Shown: piece after piece, positions 22,843 through 30,920 of the stretch
Layout of the letters: every line of letters starts with the position of its first letter
How positions within the stretch are numbered: position 1 is the first letter of the stretch
DNA from: Streptosporangiaceae bacterium
Lineage (GTDB): Bacteria; Actinomycetota; Actinomycetes; Streptosporangiales; Streptosporangiaceae
Direction: 5' to 3'
Length of the DNA stretch: 44,300 nucleotides
NCBI GenBank assembly: GCA_025934375.1
Contig: JAICYD010000052.1
Span: 1 to 44,300, forward strand
Notes under the pieces: generated by a model
What the model was told of the DNA's origin: nothing
Database searches by the model: none
Seen by the model: only the letters and a program-made list of their open reading frames with translations
Translations under genes and position numbers: made by a program

Positions 22843-23712
22843 TCAGATGGGCGGTGGGTCGAAGTCGGGATCAAGCCGTCCGCCAGCCTCGATCACCACC
22901 ATGTCGGGGAACTGGCTGCCCTGCGTACGCCTGTACCGGCCGAGTGTGTCGTCCTGAAGCAACTTGCCGGCCGCCTCATCGCCATCAGCCATGATGTCTA
23001 GCGCCAGGTTCGCCGCACATTGCAAGGTGGCCGGATGATCATCGCCGAGTAGCGAGCGCAGCTTCGCCAGCGTGTCTTCACCGAGTGCCCTTGCCTCCTG
23101 CGGCAGGTTAAGCGCAGCGAGGTCGCTGGCGAGATTCGTAGCCACTGTGAGCGAGTAGTGATGCTGGCGGCCAAGTCTCGCATCCAGGCCAGCCAGGGCC
23201 TTCTCGTCAAGCTCGTGTGCCCCGGTAATATCGCCAGTGATCCGCCTGAGCAGGGCAAGGTTACCCATACAGCCGTAGTTGTACGGATGCTCAGATCCGT
23301 AAGCCTTGGGGTACAGGCCGACGGTCGCCTCGGCCAATTCCAAAGCCTCCGCATGGTGCTGCACCCCGATAGTGCGCAATAGGTTCGCCAGGCTAATGGC
23401 GATCGCTAGCGTATCGGGATGATCAGGGCCGTATCGACGCCGGGAGATCTCGAAGCTATTCCTGGCCAGGTCCAAAGCTTCGGCACGCGCTCCTGGGATA
23501 CGCCGGCAGACGATTGTGAAGCCATTCGCGCTGCGCAGGGTGGCTAGGTGCTCCGGCCCCAGTTCGGTCGTGGGATCCCGGCCAAAGTCTAGCGCTTCCT
23601 GGCTGACATCCTGCGCGTCACGGAACTGCCCGCTCAGCCGCAGTGCCCAGGCCAAGCCGATCCACGCGCCAAGTCTATCGTTGGGCCCGGCACCAGAGCC
23701 TTGTTTGTTCAT
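22843..23712 (-). CDS. fxsT: FxsT, C-terminal TPR part (split from the rest by a frameshift)
   Basis: The 289-residue open frame starts at an internal ATG (MNKQGSG). It is TPR-rich: LGAWIGLAWALRLSGQFRDA, ALDLARNSFEISRRRYGPDH, LANLLRTIGVQHHAEALELA, LALLRRITGDITGAHELDEK, LASDLAALNLPQEARALGED, AANLALDIMADGDEAAGKLL. The codons just upstream of this ATG, read in the same frame (YPGAKDLYKSVLEQ), are the natural continuation of the upstream ORF, showing that the two form one gene. The end, FPDMVVIEAGGRLDPDFDPPPI, is the expected C-terminus. Whether a truncated protein is made from an internal start is unknown. Confidence 0.8.
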   Translation of the reverse strand: MNKQGSGAGPNDRLGAWIGLAWALRLSGQFRDAQDVSQEALDFGRDPTTELGPEHLATLRSANGFTIVCRRIPGARAEALDLARNSFEISRRRYGPDHPDTLAIAISLANLLRTIGVQHHAEALELAEATVGLYPKAYGSEHPYNYGCMGNLALLRRITGDITGAHELDEKALAGLDARLGRQHHYSLTVATNLASDLAALNLPQEARALGEDTLAKLRSLLGDDHPATLQCAANLALDIMADGDEAAGKLLQDDTLGRYRRTQGSQFPDMVVIEAGGRLDPDFDPPPI

Positions 23713-25421
23713 CTGCTCGAGGACGCTTTTGTAAAGATCCTTAGCACCCGGGTAGTCACCGGGTAGTCACTGTTCAGCCCGCGGTCAAGCGCAATGCTGG
23801 CGTGCAGCCGCAACGTCCGCGGGTTGATCGAGCCATACCGGTCCTCTAGCAGGCCGCGAGTCGCCTCATCCAGTGCCCGCGCGCCTGCGAAGTCACCCCG
23901 AGCTCGCAAGTCGGCGCCGAAGGAGGTACGCAAGAACAGCGTGAGCGAATCGTCCTCACCCAGGGACGCGCGGGAGCTTGTAAGAGTCTCCTCAGTGATC
24001 CGGCGTGATTCGTCGTACTGACCGAGCAATCGGAGCGCGTTACCGAGGTGCCGTTGTGCCTGAAGGACATCAGGACTATCCTTACCGGAATCCCTCACCC
24101 ACTGTTTGATGAAGCGTTCAGTCAGCTCCAAGCACGACGTGTAGTCGCCTGACTGGTAGAGGAATCGCATCATGTTCAGCGCGAACTCTCGCACCGCTGG
24201 CTCATGCGACTGGGCCAACTGCGCGGACTCCGAGTTGACGTGTGGCAGGAGCTCACGGTACCTGCTCCAAGATCTCACGTCGTCTGGGTCCTTCGGTGCC
24301 GCAGCGGCGAGGATGAAGTGGACCTCACGCCGGTAGCCTGCTCGCTCGTGCTCTGTAAGCTCATCTCTGAGCAGGGCCTGGACCAGCCGGTGCACCGCTA
24401 GCGCCTGGCCGTCGAGTGTCACCAAGGCGAACCGGCCGAGTTCGCGGATGGCTCGCGACAGGAGAATCGAATCCGAGAGCACGTCCGCCACCTTCGTACC
24501 GGTGGACTGGGCGCCCTCATGGAACACAGAGCGCGGGATCGGCTCCGGGCCGAAGAAGGCGCAGCATCTGAGCAACTCCTGTGCCTGCGGAAGTTGCTGC
24601 CGCAAGGCGTCCACTGACAGCTTCCACGCCGCGGTCATCGAGTACGGGTAATCTGGCGACTTTCCCTCGGACAAGGCGTCCGAGACGTGCTCGTCGAGCA
24701 ATCGCAGGTATTCATCGACCGACATCCCGGTCTCGGCGAGCATGGCCCCCGCCTGCTCAAGCGCCAGTGGCAAGTGGCCAAGTTTCTCCGCCAGCCCACT
24801 CGCGTCATCCGGGCTGAGTCCCTTGGGCACCCGCTTGCTCAGGAACTCCGTGCTTTCTGTCCGCGTGAACACATCCATGGGCACCGTATTGATCACAGAC
24901 TGCCAGCGGTGGTTCCGGGAGGTAATCAGCACGTCGCCGGGGCCTCGAGGGATGATGTCTAGGATCTCTTCCGGCTGGTCAGCGTTATCGAAGATCAGCA
25001 GCCAGCGGCTAAATGGTTCGCCGCGCCTCAAGGCGTCGAGAACCGCCGTGATAGCACCGTCAATGCCCGCCATCGCCGCAGCTTCCAGCCCAAGTCGGGC
25101 CGCCAGCGCAGCGAGCGATGACCGCACCGAGGGCAACTGGTCAGCTGGAATCCACCAGACCAGGTCATAGTCTGAGCGATGCAGGTAGGCATACTCGATC
25201 GCGATCGCGGTCTTCCCCACTCCGCCGTACCCCTGCACAGCCTGCGGGAGCGGGTCATCCTGGCGCTGCTCGGGCAGGACGGCGGTGATCCCGCTCGACG
25301 CGCCGCGGCGCAGCTGCGCGAGGATATCGACCCGGCCAGTGAAATTCTTATTCCGAGTCGGGACATTTCCCCAGATCGTCGGCACGCTCGTGACTGGCGT
25401 CACCGCATCAGGCACCGTCAT
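23709..25421 (-). CDS. fxsT: FxsT, N-terminal NB-ARC/TPR part (STAND ATPase of the FxSxx-COOH system)
   Basis: 570 residues from ATG at 25421. Markers: VPTRNKNFTGRVDILAQLR at the start of the NB-ARC region, Walker A GYGGVGKT (64-71), YDLVWWIPADQLPS, Walker B WLLIFDNAD (140-148), DVLITSRN, and GHLPLALEQAGAMLAETG (GLPL box), then a winged helix and TPRs. These match the TPR protein FxsT of FxSxx-COOH loci. The frame ends NSDYPVTTRVLRIFTKASSSR-stop; an 11-bp tandem duplication at 23749-23770 causes the shift. The protein probably senses a signal and switches conformation with ATP/ADP; its role in the RiPP system is not established. AT-rich promoter sequence and a palindrome lie just upstream. 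Confidence 0.88.
   Translation of the reverse strand: MTVPDAVTPVTSVPTIWGNVPTRNKNFTGRVDILAQLRRGASSGITAVLPEQRQDDPLPQAVQGYGGVGKTAIAIEYAYLHRSDYDLVWWIPADQLPSVRSSLAALAARLGLEAAAMAGIDGAITAVLDALRRGEPFSRWLLIFDNADQPEEILDIIPRGPGDVLITSRNHRWQSVINTVPMDVFTRTESTEFLSKRVPKGLSPDDASGLAEKLGHLPLALEQAGAMLAETGMSVDEYLRLLDEHVSDALSEGKSPDYPYSMTAAWKLSVDALRQQLPQAQELLRCCAFFGPEPIPRSVFHEGAQSTGTKVADVLSDSILLSRAIRELGRFALVTLDGQALAVHRLVQALLRDELTEHERAGYRREVHFILAAAAPKDPDDVRSWSRYRELLPHVNSESAQLAQSHEPAVREFALNMMRFLYQSGDYTSCLELTERFIKQWVRDSGKDSPDVLQAQRHLGNALRLLGQYDESRRITEETLTSSRASLGEDDSLTLFLRTSFGADLRARGDFAGARALDEATRGLLEDRYGSINPRTLRLHASIALDRGLNSDYPVTTRVLRIFTKASSSR
23749..23770. repeat. fxsT: 11-bp tandem duplication that breaks fxsT
   Basis: CGGGTAGTCAC occurs twice in immediate succession (23749-23759 and 23760-23770). 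Removing one copy restores the frame: the minus strand then reads NSDYPGAKDLYKSVLEQMNKQG, the expected TPR sequence. With both copies the frame ends at 23709. A tandem duplication of this length points to a recent replication slip or an assembly artefact. Confidence 0.9.
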
Positions 25422-25435
25422 GCGCCCATGCTATA

Positions 25436-25452
25436 GCAATTCCGAGAATTGC
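25436..25452 (-). promoter_or_regulatory. 17-bp palindrome in the fxsT/fxsA promoter region
   Basis: GCAATTC (25436-25442), three bases, GAATTGC (25446-25452): a perfect inverted repeat 15 bp upstream of the fxsT start codon at 25421. On the minus strand TTGCTG followed after 16 bp by TATAGC could be the promoter, with the palindrome in its spacer; transcription would start at about the ATG. This is a good place for a repressor or activator of fxsT. Confidence 0.5.
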
Positions 25453-25697
25453 AGCAATGCCAACCCGTGCCCGATAGTCGACCATCGTCGTGATTAGAGT
25501 GTTCCTATCCTTCCGGCAATGGAGTGCCGCGCGTTAAAGTTGAGAACCCAGACCCCAGCCAGTCATATTTTCCGACTCGACCACTCGACAACGAACGGAA
25601 AACCATGTAACTCTCGATTGAGCGCCTCGGTGACAGGCGATGGCGCTGGACACGGGAGGTCGCGCCCACGAGATGCGCCCGTGCTGTAAGGAGGACC

Positions 25698-25856
25698 ATG
25701 GAAGACGTCGCCGATGGTGTGCTGCTCGACGTCCGCGAGATCAGCATCGGTGAGCTTGAGTTCGGCAGCGGGGAGTCAGCCCTGGCCAAGGCGCTGGATC
25801 GGCTTCTCACACCAAACGATAACTGCGGATTCAACAGCTTCAGCTCGAGCATCTGA
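25698..25856 (+). CDS. fxsA: FxsA, FxSxx-COOH precursor peptide
   Basis: A 52-residue peptide behind a very strong Shine-Dalgarno (TAAGGAGG at 25687-25694). It is too short for most ORF cut-offs. The leader is acidic (MEDVADGVLLDVREISIGEL) with the LEFGSGESALAKALDRLL helix; the C-terminus is NDNCGFNSFSSSI. The last five residues FSSSI fit the FxSxx-COOH pattern (Phe48, Ser50), and FNS (45-47) directly before it is a second F-x-S motif. FGS in the leader (22-24) is a third match but lies in the helix. A single Cys (43) precedes the core. It is predicted to be cross-linked by FxsB between the Phe ring and Ser beta carbon and then hydroxylated. Position between fxsT and the nSTAND gene, about 4.2 kb after fxsB, is consistent. 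Confidence 0.88.
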   Translation: MEDVADGVLLDVREISIGELEFGSGESALAKALDRLLTPNDNCGFNSFSSSI

Positions 25857-26007
25857 GGGGAACCCAGCTAGCTGAGACAAACAAGGACTACGGCGGAACT
25901 CTGGAGAGTCGGTGTGCGTATGTACCGGCGCTCCAGAGTGGCGTAACGTACTGCCTGAGCGCCGGCATCGGAGGAGTGCTCATGCCGAATCAGGAAGGAC
26001 CAGTTCG

Positions 26008-28023
26008 ATGCGCAACATCGCGGATAGGCCCTATCCCGGTTCGCGCGCCTTCGAACAGGCAGATCAAGATCGTTTCCACGGACGCGCCGCGGACGCCCGG
26101 ACGGTCGCTGATCTGTGGGCGGCAAATCGCCTGACTATTGTCACTGGCCCGGTCTCGAGCGGTAAGACCTCCTTGATTCAAGCGGGCGTCTACCCGTTAA
26201 TGCATGACAGGCAGGCCCTACTCCTCCCGGTGGGCAGGCTCGGCCACAACATGACCTTCCCGTTCGCCGCATTGCCCGAGGACAACCCTTACACCCTCGG
26301 CCTGCTTAGCTCGTGGTCACCTGGCGACGTGCCGACCCGGCTCGCCGGGCTGACCGTAAGCGATTTCGTGCGCCGACTGGCCAGGTCAACGGAACGTCAT
26401 GTCTTCCTGGCCATAGACCAGATGGACGACCTGACGATCGAGCCGGGCTCGGGTCTTCGCCTGATGTGGCGCCGCCAGTTCCTTGCGGAGATCGCTCAGG
26501 CATACCACGATCACCCGCGACTGCATCTCTTGCTCGCCACCAGGCCAGAGGCCCTCGACCTTATTCCCGCCGCGCTGGGAGGCGGTGCCCGGCATGAACT
26601 GGGTCCACTATCGGTTTCTGCCGCTCTAGATGCGGTCATCCGGCCAGCCGAGAGAGCCGGACGGACGTTCACTGATGACGCCGCGCACAAGATCGTGGAT
26701 TGCCTACGGACGACTCACGTCGTGACTGCCCACGGGGACCGGTATGTCGCAGCGGAGCACGTCGAGCCTGCCCTGCTGCAAGTCGCTTGCGAGCACCTAT
26801 GGCGTAACCTTCCGCCGGACCTCTCCTCGGTCACAGAGTGGGCAGCGCGTGAATTCGGCGACGTCGATGGGGCGCTCGCTGGGCACTGCGCCCTGGTGAT
26901 CAGTCAGGTGGCGGCCGAGCATGACCTTACCGCTAAACGGTTGCGCTCATGGCTTCTTGACACATTCTCCGTCGCAGGCGGCGCTGGCAGCGTCGTGCCC
27001 GAAGGCAGCAACAACACCATCGCGGGCAAGCCGACTGCCCTCGCGCGCAGCCTAGTGGACCGACATCTGCTCGGCAGTGACATGAGGTCAACAGTGCGCC
27101 GATACCAGTTGCTCAGCGACCGTCTGGCCGAACCACTCCGGACGGCGAACTTCGATCGTTCGACTGTCCCCACAGCGGTGGACTACCTGCGCGCCGCTGA
27201 GCGGGACCTAGCTCTTGGCGATGTCAACCTCGCACAGCGCCATAGCGAATGTGCACTGCGCGCCGCGCCTAGCCTGAGAGCGCACGCTAAGGCCGAGGTG
27301 CTGCTGGGCAATGTGATGCACGAGCAGGAAAAGCCGGCCGATGCACTACCCCACTACAGGGAAGCGGCCACCCTGCTGGAAGCGGCCGATGACGTTGGCG
27401 CGGCCGCGCGGGCACTGGCGGCAGTCGGGCAGACCTTGCTGACCTTGCGTCAGCCACACGAAGCGGTGTCCGAACTACGGGTGGCGGTCGAACGTGCCCC
27501 GAGCGACCTAGTGCTGCAGACGCGGCTCGGCCTCGCACTATGGCAGATCGGGGATGGCCAGGGAGCGGTCGCGGTCCTTAACGGGGTCCTTGGGATCGAC
27601 GGTGGAAACGCCGAGGCGCTCCGTGGTCGCGGCGAGATACTCGCATTCCTCGGCGAGGCGCGTAGCGCAATGCTCGACCTGGAACGGCAGGTGATTCGCG
27701 AGCGACCCTCTACGCGGGCCGCACGGGGCCTCGCGCTAGCCGAATTGGGCGACCACGGGGCGGCCACCCGGGAGATTGACAACGCCGTTGCCACGGCACC
27801 ACACAACGGCCCCGTGCTCTTGTACGCCGCCCGCGCGACAGAACTCACCGGGGACAAGGCCCACACCGAGGAACTCGCAAGGCGCGCCGTCGAAGCCACA
27901 GACCCCCCGCTGTCCCCGCCGCACCGGGAGGTCGCACGCAAACTGGCCCATGTGCCGATGACGGACGAGCGTGCAGATCAGTTAATTCAGCAGTTCGGGC
28001 TGCCTGCGGGAGCCCCGTCGTAG
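26008..28023 (+). CDS. nSTAND1-type ATPase with C-terminal TPR repeats
   Basis: 671 residues from ATG at 26008 (AGGAAGGA upstream). It starts RPYPGSRAFEQADQDRFHGR, the entry motif of nSTAND1 NTPases (PYPGLxPFxxxD..FFGR). Walker A is GPVSSGKT (47-54), Walker B is HVFLAIDQMDD (about 130), and LLLATRPEALDLIP and RHELGPLSV follow as in STAND proteins. The middle (DGALAGHCALVISQVAAEHD, GSDMRSTVRRYQLLSDRLAEPL) is a winged-helix part. The C-terminal half from about residue 390 is TPR: YLRAAERDLALGDVNLAQRH, AEVLLGNVMHEQEKPADALP, GAAARALAAVGQTLLTLRQP, LGLALWQIGDGQGAVAVL. No effector domain is fused. It follows fxsA by 151 bp on the same strand. Confidence 0.88.
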   Translation: MRNIADRPYPGSRAFEQADQDRFHGRAADARTVADLWAANRLTIVTGPVSSGKTSLIQAGVYPLMHDRQALLLPVGRLGHNMTFPFAALPEDNPYTLGLLSSWSPGDVPTRLAGLTVSDFVRRLARSTERHVFLAIDQMDDLTIEPGSGLRLMWRRQFLAEIAQAYHDHPRLHLLLATRPEALDLIPAALGGGARHELGPLSVSAALDAVIRPAERAGRTFTDDAAHKIVDCLRTTHVVTAHGDRYVAAEHVEPALLQVACEHLWRNLPPDLSSVTEWAAREFGDVDGALAGHCALVISQVAAEHDLTAKRLRSWLLDTFSVAGGAGSVVPEGSNNTIAGKPTALARSLVDRHLLGSDMRSTVRRYQLLSDRLAEPLRTANFDRSTVPTAVDYLRAAERDLALGDVNLAQRHSECALRAAPSLRAHAKAEVLLGNVMHEQEKPADALPHYREAATLLEAADDVGAAARALAAVGQTLLTLRQPHEAVSELRVAVERAPSDLVLQTRLGLALWQIGDGQGAVAVLNGVLGIDGGNAEALRGRGEILAFLGEARSAMLDLERQVIRERPSTRAARGLALAELGDHGAATREIDNAVATAPHNGPVLLYAARATELTGDKAHTEELARRAVEATDPPLSPPHREVARKLAHVPMTDERADQLIQQFGLPAGAPS

Positions 28024-28527
28024 TGACCGCCACCGCGACCGCGCTGGCCTCTGGTAGAGAGCGGTCATGGCCGCCGCCTTGAACTGCCTGACACACTTGT
28101 CAAACTCTTCAAAATCCGGCGAGTGAGTTGACGTCTTGAGCTTCAGGCTTTCCGGGTCCGCTGCCCAGGCGGCGAGGGAGCCAGCGGCGTCGGCCAGTTC
28201 GCCCGCTGAGACGTCGAGTGAGAATAGCATGAGTCCCACCTGGTCAGCCTGGCTCCTGATCTTGCCAGCACGCCTGCGGATCTCCCATGCCCGAGCCTTT
28301 TTCTCCTCGCCGTTGTACTCGTAGAAGTTCTCGACGAGCACCCGAAGATCCCTAGCCATGCGCAGAAGCCGGGCACATACCGCTTCGCGCTCCTTCGCCA
28401 CCTGTTCCTGGCGGCCCCGCCTGTCGCGCTGACCGTCTCGGACCGCGCTGACGATGAGAGGAATGGAACCTGCCACGATGGGTGCCGCGGCGGCGATGAG
28501 GGTTACGGTGACCGATGCGTCAGCCAT
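27982..28527 (-). CDS. Small membrane protein with cytosolic helical domain, beside nSTAND1
   Basis: ATG at 28527 gives 181 residues (MADASVTVTLIAAAAPIVAG). The first 28 residues are one transmembrane helix. The rest is a charged helical domain (QRDRRGRQEQVAKEREAVCARLLRM, LRVLVENFYEYNGEEKKARAW, EIRRRAGKIRSQADQVGLML) of unknown function. I recognise no family. It is convergent with the nSTAND1 gene and the 3' ends overlap by 42 bp, so one of the two stops may be off. Its position suggests, without proof, that it is a membrane partner of the STAND protein. Confidence 0.65.
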   Translation of the reverse strand: MADASVTVTLIAAAAPIVAGSIPLIVSAVRDGQRDRRGRQEQVAKEREAVCARLLRMARDLRVLVENFYEYNGEEKKARAWEIRRRAGKIRSQADQVGLMLFSLDVSAGELADAAGSLAAWAADPESLKLKTSTHSPDFEEFDKCVRQFKAAAMTALYQRPARSRWRSLRRGSRRQPELLN

Positions 28528-28717
28528 GTCCCTATTGTCGCTCGCGTTATGCGGGCCGAACCCATCTGCCGACGCAATGCCACCGCGTTTATCTCCGTAC
28601 GGCTGATCGTGGCGGGGGAGCACGTACTCCAATGACGGTTACCAAGAATCGGGGAACTCGTCGCCGGTTAGCGCCCAGGCGTAATACAACCCGAGTGAAC
28701 TACGGGCGCGAGCGCGG

Positions 28718-29527
28718 CTAAGGCTTGCGCGCGACGCCCGCGCAGGCAAGCCGCAGGACGCCATGGTCGGCACGGGACGCGGTGCCCGGATCGGGCCGCC
28801 ACTGCGGCACGGGCACCAGCCCCGGCGGGACCAGATCAAGGCCGCCGAACAGCTTCCTCACCTGAGCCATCGTGCGGAACTGCACCCGCCCCAGCCCCTT
28901 GGCCATCTGCGCCTGCAACTCCGCGGCGTCCGGCTCGCCGGTATCCAGCAGGTGGTGGATGAAAACGTAGCTGCCCGAGGGCAGGGCGTCGATCAAGGCG
29001 CCCACCAGCTCGGCCGGATGGTCAGAGTCCAGGACGTAGTGCACGATGCCGCACAGCAGCAAGCCGATCGGCTTGTCCCAGTTCAGGTGCGCGCGCACCG
29101 CCGGGCTGGCGATGATGCTCGGCGGGTCGAACAGGTCGCCGCGCACCGCGAAGGTCGAGGAGTCATCGGCTAGCAGCGCGGTCGCGTGGTTCAGCACGAC
29201 CTGGTCGTTGTCCAGGTACACGACGCGGGTGTCCGGCGCGACCCGGTGCGCGATCTCGTGGACGTTGTCCGCGGTCGGCAGCCCCGACCCCACGTCGAGG
29301 AGCTGCCGGATCCCGGCCTCGCCGACCAGGTAGCGGATCACCCGGCCAAGCACGGCGCGCTGCGCGCGGACGCCCAGCACGACCTGCGGGAGCGTCGCGA
29401 TTATCTGGTCGCTGACCGCCCGGTCGGCGGCGAAGTTGTCCTTGCCGCCCAGCAGGTAGTCATAGACGCGCGCAACGTTCGGACGCGAGGGATCAAACGC
29501 ATCACCCTGCCCGCCACCATCAGCCAC
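28718..29527 (-). CDS. SAM-dependent methyltransferase, DUF574 type
   Basis: 269 residues from GTG at 29527. The family signature PSRPNVARVYDYLLGGKDNFAADRAVSD is at the N-terminus, followed by SAM motif I LLDVGSGLPTADNVHEIA and motif II VVYLDNDQVVLNHATALL. GLLLCGIVHYVLDSDHPAEL and VFIHHLLDTGEPDA complete the fold. This family (Methyltransf_19) is very common in actinomycetes, often in multiple copies per genome; its substrates are unknown. Ends near a short region before the nSTAND partner. There is no visible link to the fxs genes. Confidence 0.93.
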   Translation of the reverse strand: MADGGGQGDAFDPSRPNVARVYDYLLGGKDNFAADRAVSDQIIATLPQVVLGVRAQRAVLGRVIRYLVGEAGIRQLLDVGSGLPTADNVHEIAHRVAPDTRVVYLDNDQVVLNHATALLADDSSTFAVRGDLFDPPSIIASPAVRAHLNWDKPIGLLLCGIVHYVLDSDHPAELVGALIDALPSGSYVFIHHLLDTGEPDAAELQAQMAKGLGRVQFRTMAQVRKLFGGLDLVPPGLVPVPQWRPDPGTASRADHGVLRLACAGVARKP

Positions 29528-29575
29528 AACGGGATTCTATCGACAGGCCCCGATATGGCGCCTAGCAGTTCCGTC

Positions 29576-30784
29576 CTAGGAGCATGACCGGACGTGCGCC
29601 TGGTAGCCGGGCGGCGGGCGCCTCATGAGGTAGCCGCCGGCCTTCGGGGTCAGGTACAGCGTGATGCGCCAGACGTCGCAGGAGCTGCGATCGGGGCTGG
29701 CCGAGGGGGCCTGGTGGCTGGTGAACGTCACCGACGCGGCTTCCTGGCCTCGGCCGAGGTCGGCGATCCAGGTCAGGGTGGCGTGCGAGTCGGTGGTGGT
29801 CCCGTATCCGGCGGCGAACCGGGCCGGGGTCTGCCTCGCCGCCTGCGCGGGGTCCAGCAACGCGATGTAGGCCTGGTAATCGTGGCCATTGATCGCGGTG
29901 AAGTAGCCCGACAGGAACTGCGCCACCCCCGGTTCGGCGGCGCTGGCGCGGGCCGCCGCGGTGGCGGCGACGGTCGTGGTGCCCGGCGAGGACGGCGAGG
30001 GCGTGCCCGCGGACGGTGACGCGCTGGCCGAAGGCGGCTCGGTGTCCGGCGGCTCACTGCTCGGGGTGCCCTGCGCGGGCGCCGTCGTCGCCGGCGCCGG
30101 CGCGGGGGGCGCGGTGGTGGCCGAGGTCGCGGGCGTTGACGCGGGGCGCGGTGTGCGCGCCTGCGTCGCGACGGGTGGCGCGGCGCCCGGCAGCGGCGAC
30201 GTGCGAGCGGCCGGGGTCGTAGGCGCGGTACCCGGGCCGCCCTGCGCGCTGGGCCGCCCCGGGTGGCCGGTCAGCGCCGATGTTAGCGCGTAGGCGCCTG
30301 CGCCGAGGGCGAGCACGAGAAGCACGCCCGCCGCGACGAGGGTGCCCCGGGGCCGTCCTTGGGAGGGCCGCCGGTGACCGCCCGGCCGGGATCCGCCGGG
30401 GTCGGACGTGGCGGACGGGGGCAGGTTCACCGGCTGCCGCGGCGGCGGGACCCAGGGGCCAGCTTGCACCTGCTGTGGCTCCGGGTAATACCCATGGGTA
30501 GGCGCCGCCTGCTCCCCGGAATCGAATCCGGGCAGCAGCGGCGCCTCGTAGTCCTGGAGTGTGGGGCTCGCGGCCCACTGGCTGGACTCCGGCGTGCGCG
30601 GCACGCCGTAGTCCCAGATCGTCGGCTGTGGCTCCTGGTACGGCTCGCCTAGATCGACCCGCGTGGCATCGTCCGCGCCGCCGACCGGGTGATCGGCGTC
30701 CGGGTCGTTGAACCGGGTCCCGCACCATGCGCACAGGGTCACCCCTGTATCACGCGGATTGCCGCATCTCGTGCAGAAGTGCAT
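29576..30784 (-). CDS. Zinc-ribbon membrane protein with Pro/Thr linker
   Basis: 402 residues. The N-terminus has two CxxC pairs (FCTRCGNPRD and LCAWCGTRF), a zinc ribbon of the DUF/zinc_ribbon_2 type. A Pro/Gln-rich cytosolic stretch follows, then one transmembrane helix (LVAAGVLLVLALGAGAYALT), then about 100 residues of Pro/Ala/Ser/Thr, and a folded C-terminal domain (VAQFLSGYFTAINGHDYQAY, LLDPAQAARQTPARFAAGYG, RSSCDVWRITLYLTPKAGGY) resembling NTF2-like or lumazine-type sensor folds of membrane proteins. The role is unknown; the topology suggests sensing outside the membrane or structural function. Confidence 0.8.
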   Translation of the reverse strand: MHFCTRCGNPRDTGVTLCAWCGTRFNDPDADHPVGGADDATRVDLGEPYQEPQPTIWDYGVPRTPESSQWAASPTLQDYEAPLLPGFDSGEQAAPTHGYYPEPQQVQAGPWVPPPRQPVNLPPSATSDPGGSRPGGHRRPSQGRPRGTLVAAGVLLVLALGAGAYALTSALTGHPGRPSAQGGPGTAPTTPAARTSPLPGAAPPVATQARTPRPASTPATSATTAPPAPAPATTAPAQGTPSSEPPDTEPPSASASPSAGTPSPSSPGTTTVAATAAARASAAEPGVAQFLSGYFTAINGHDYQAYIALLDPAQAARQTPARFAAGYGTTTDSHATLTWIADLGRGQEAASVTFTSHQAPSASPDRSSCDVWRITLYLTPKAGGYLMRRPPPGYQAHVRSCS

Positions 30785-30920
30785 GGCGTCCGTCCTGGCG
30801 AGATCCCACCAGGAGATATATCCACCCGCTTCGCGCCGAACCCCGAAAAGGACCCATTATCCCGAACGTGCCCTGGGTGACTGCCCCGTTCCCAGGATTA
30901 CCGGCAGTGCCCGGCCGGCG

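Noticed and set aside
4962..25920. 14-bp exact repeat GAGTCGGTGTGCGT near 4962 and 25907
   Set aside because: A few repeats of this length are expected by chance in 44 kb; the flanks do not match.
25983..26130. Alternative small ORF MPNQEGPVRC... behind a strong GGAGGAG
   Set aside because: It is out of frame with and overlaps the nSTAND1 start; its translation is Arg/Pro-rich without a core-peptide-like end.
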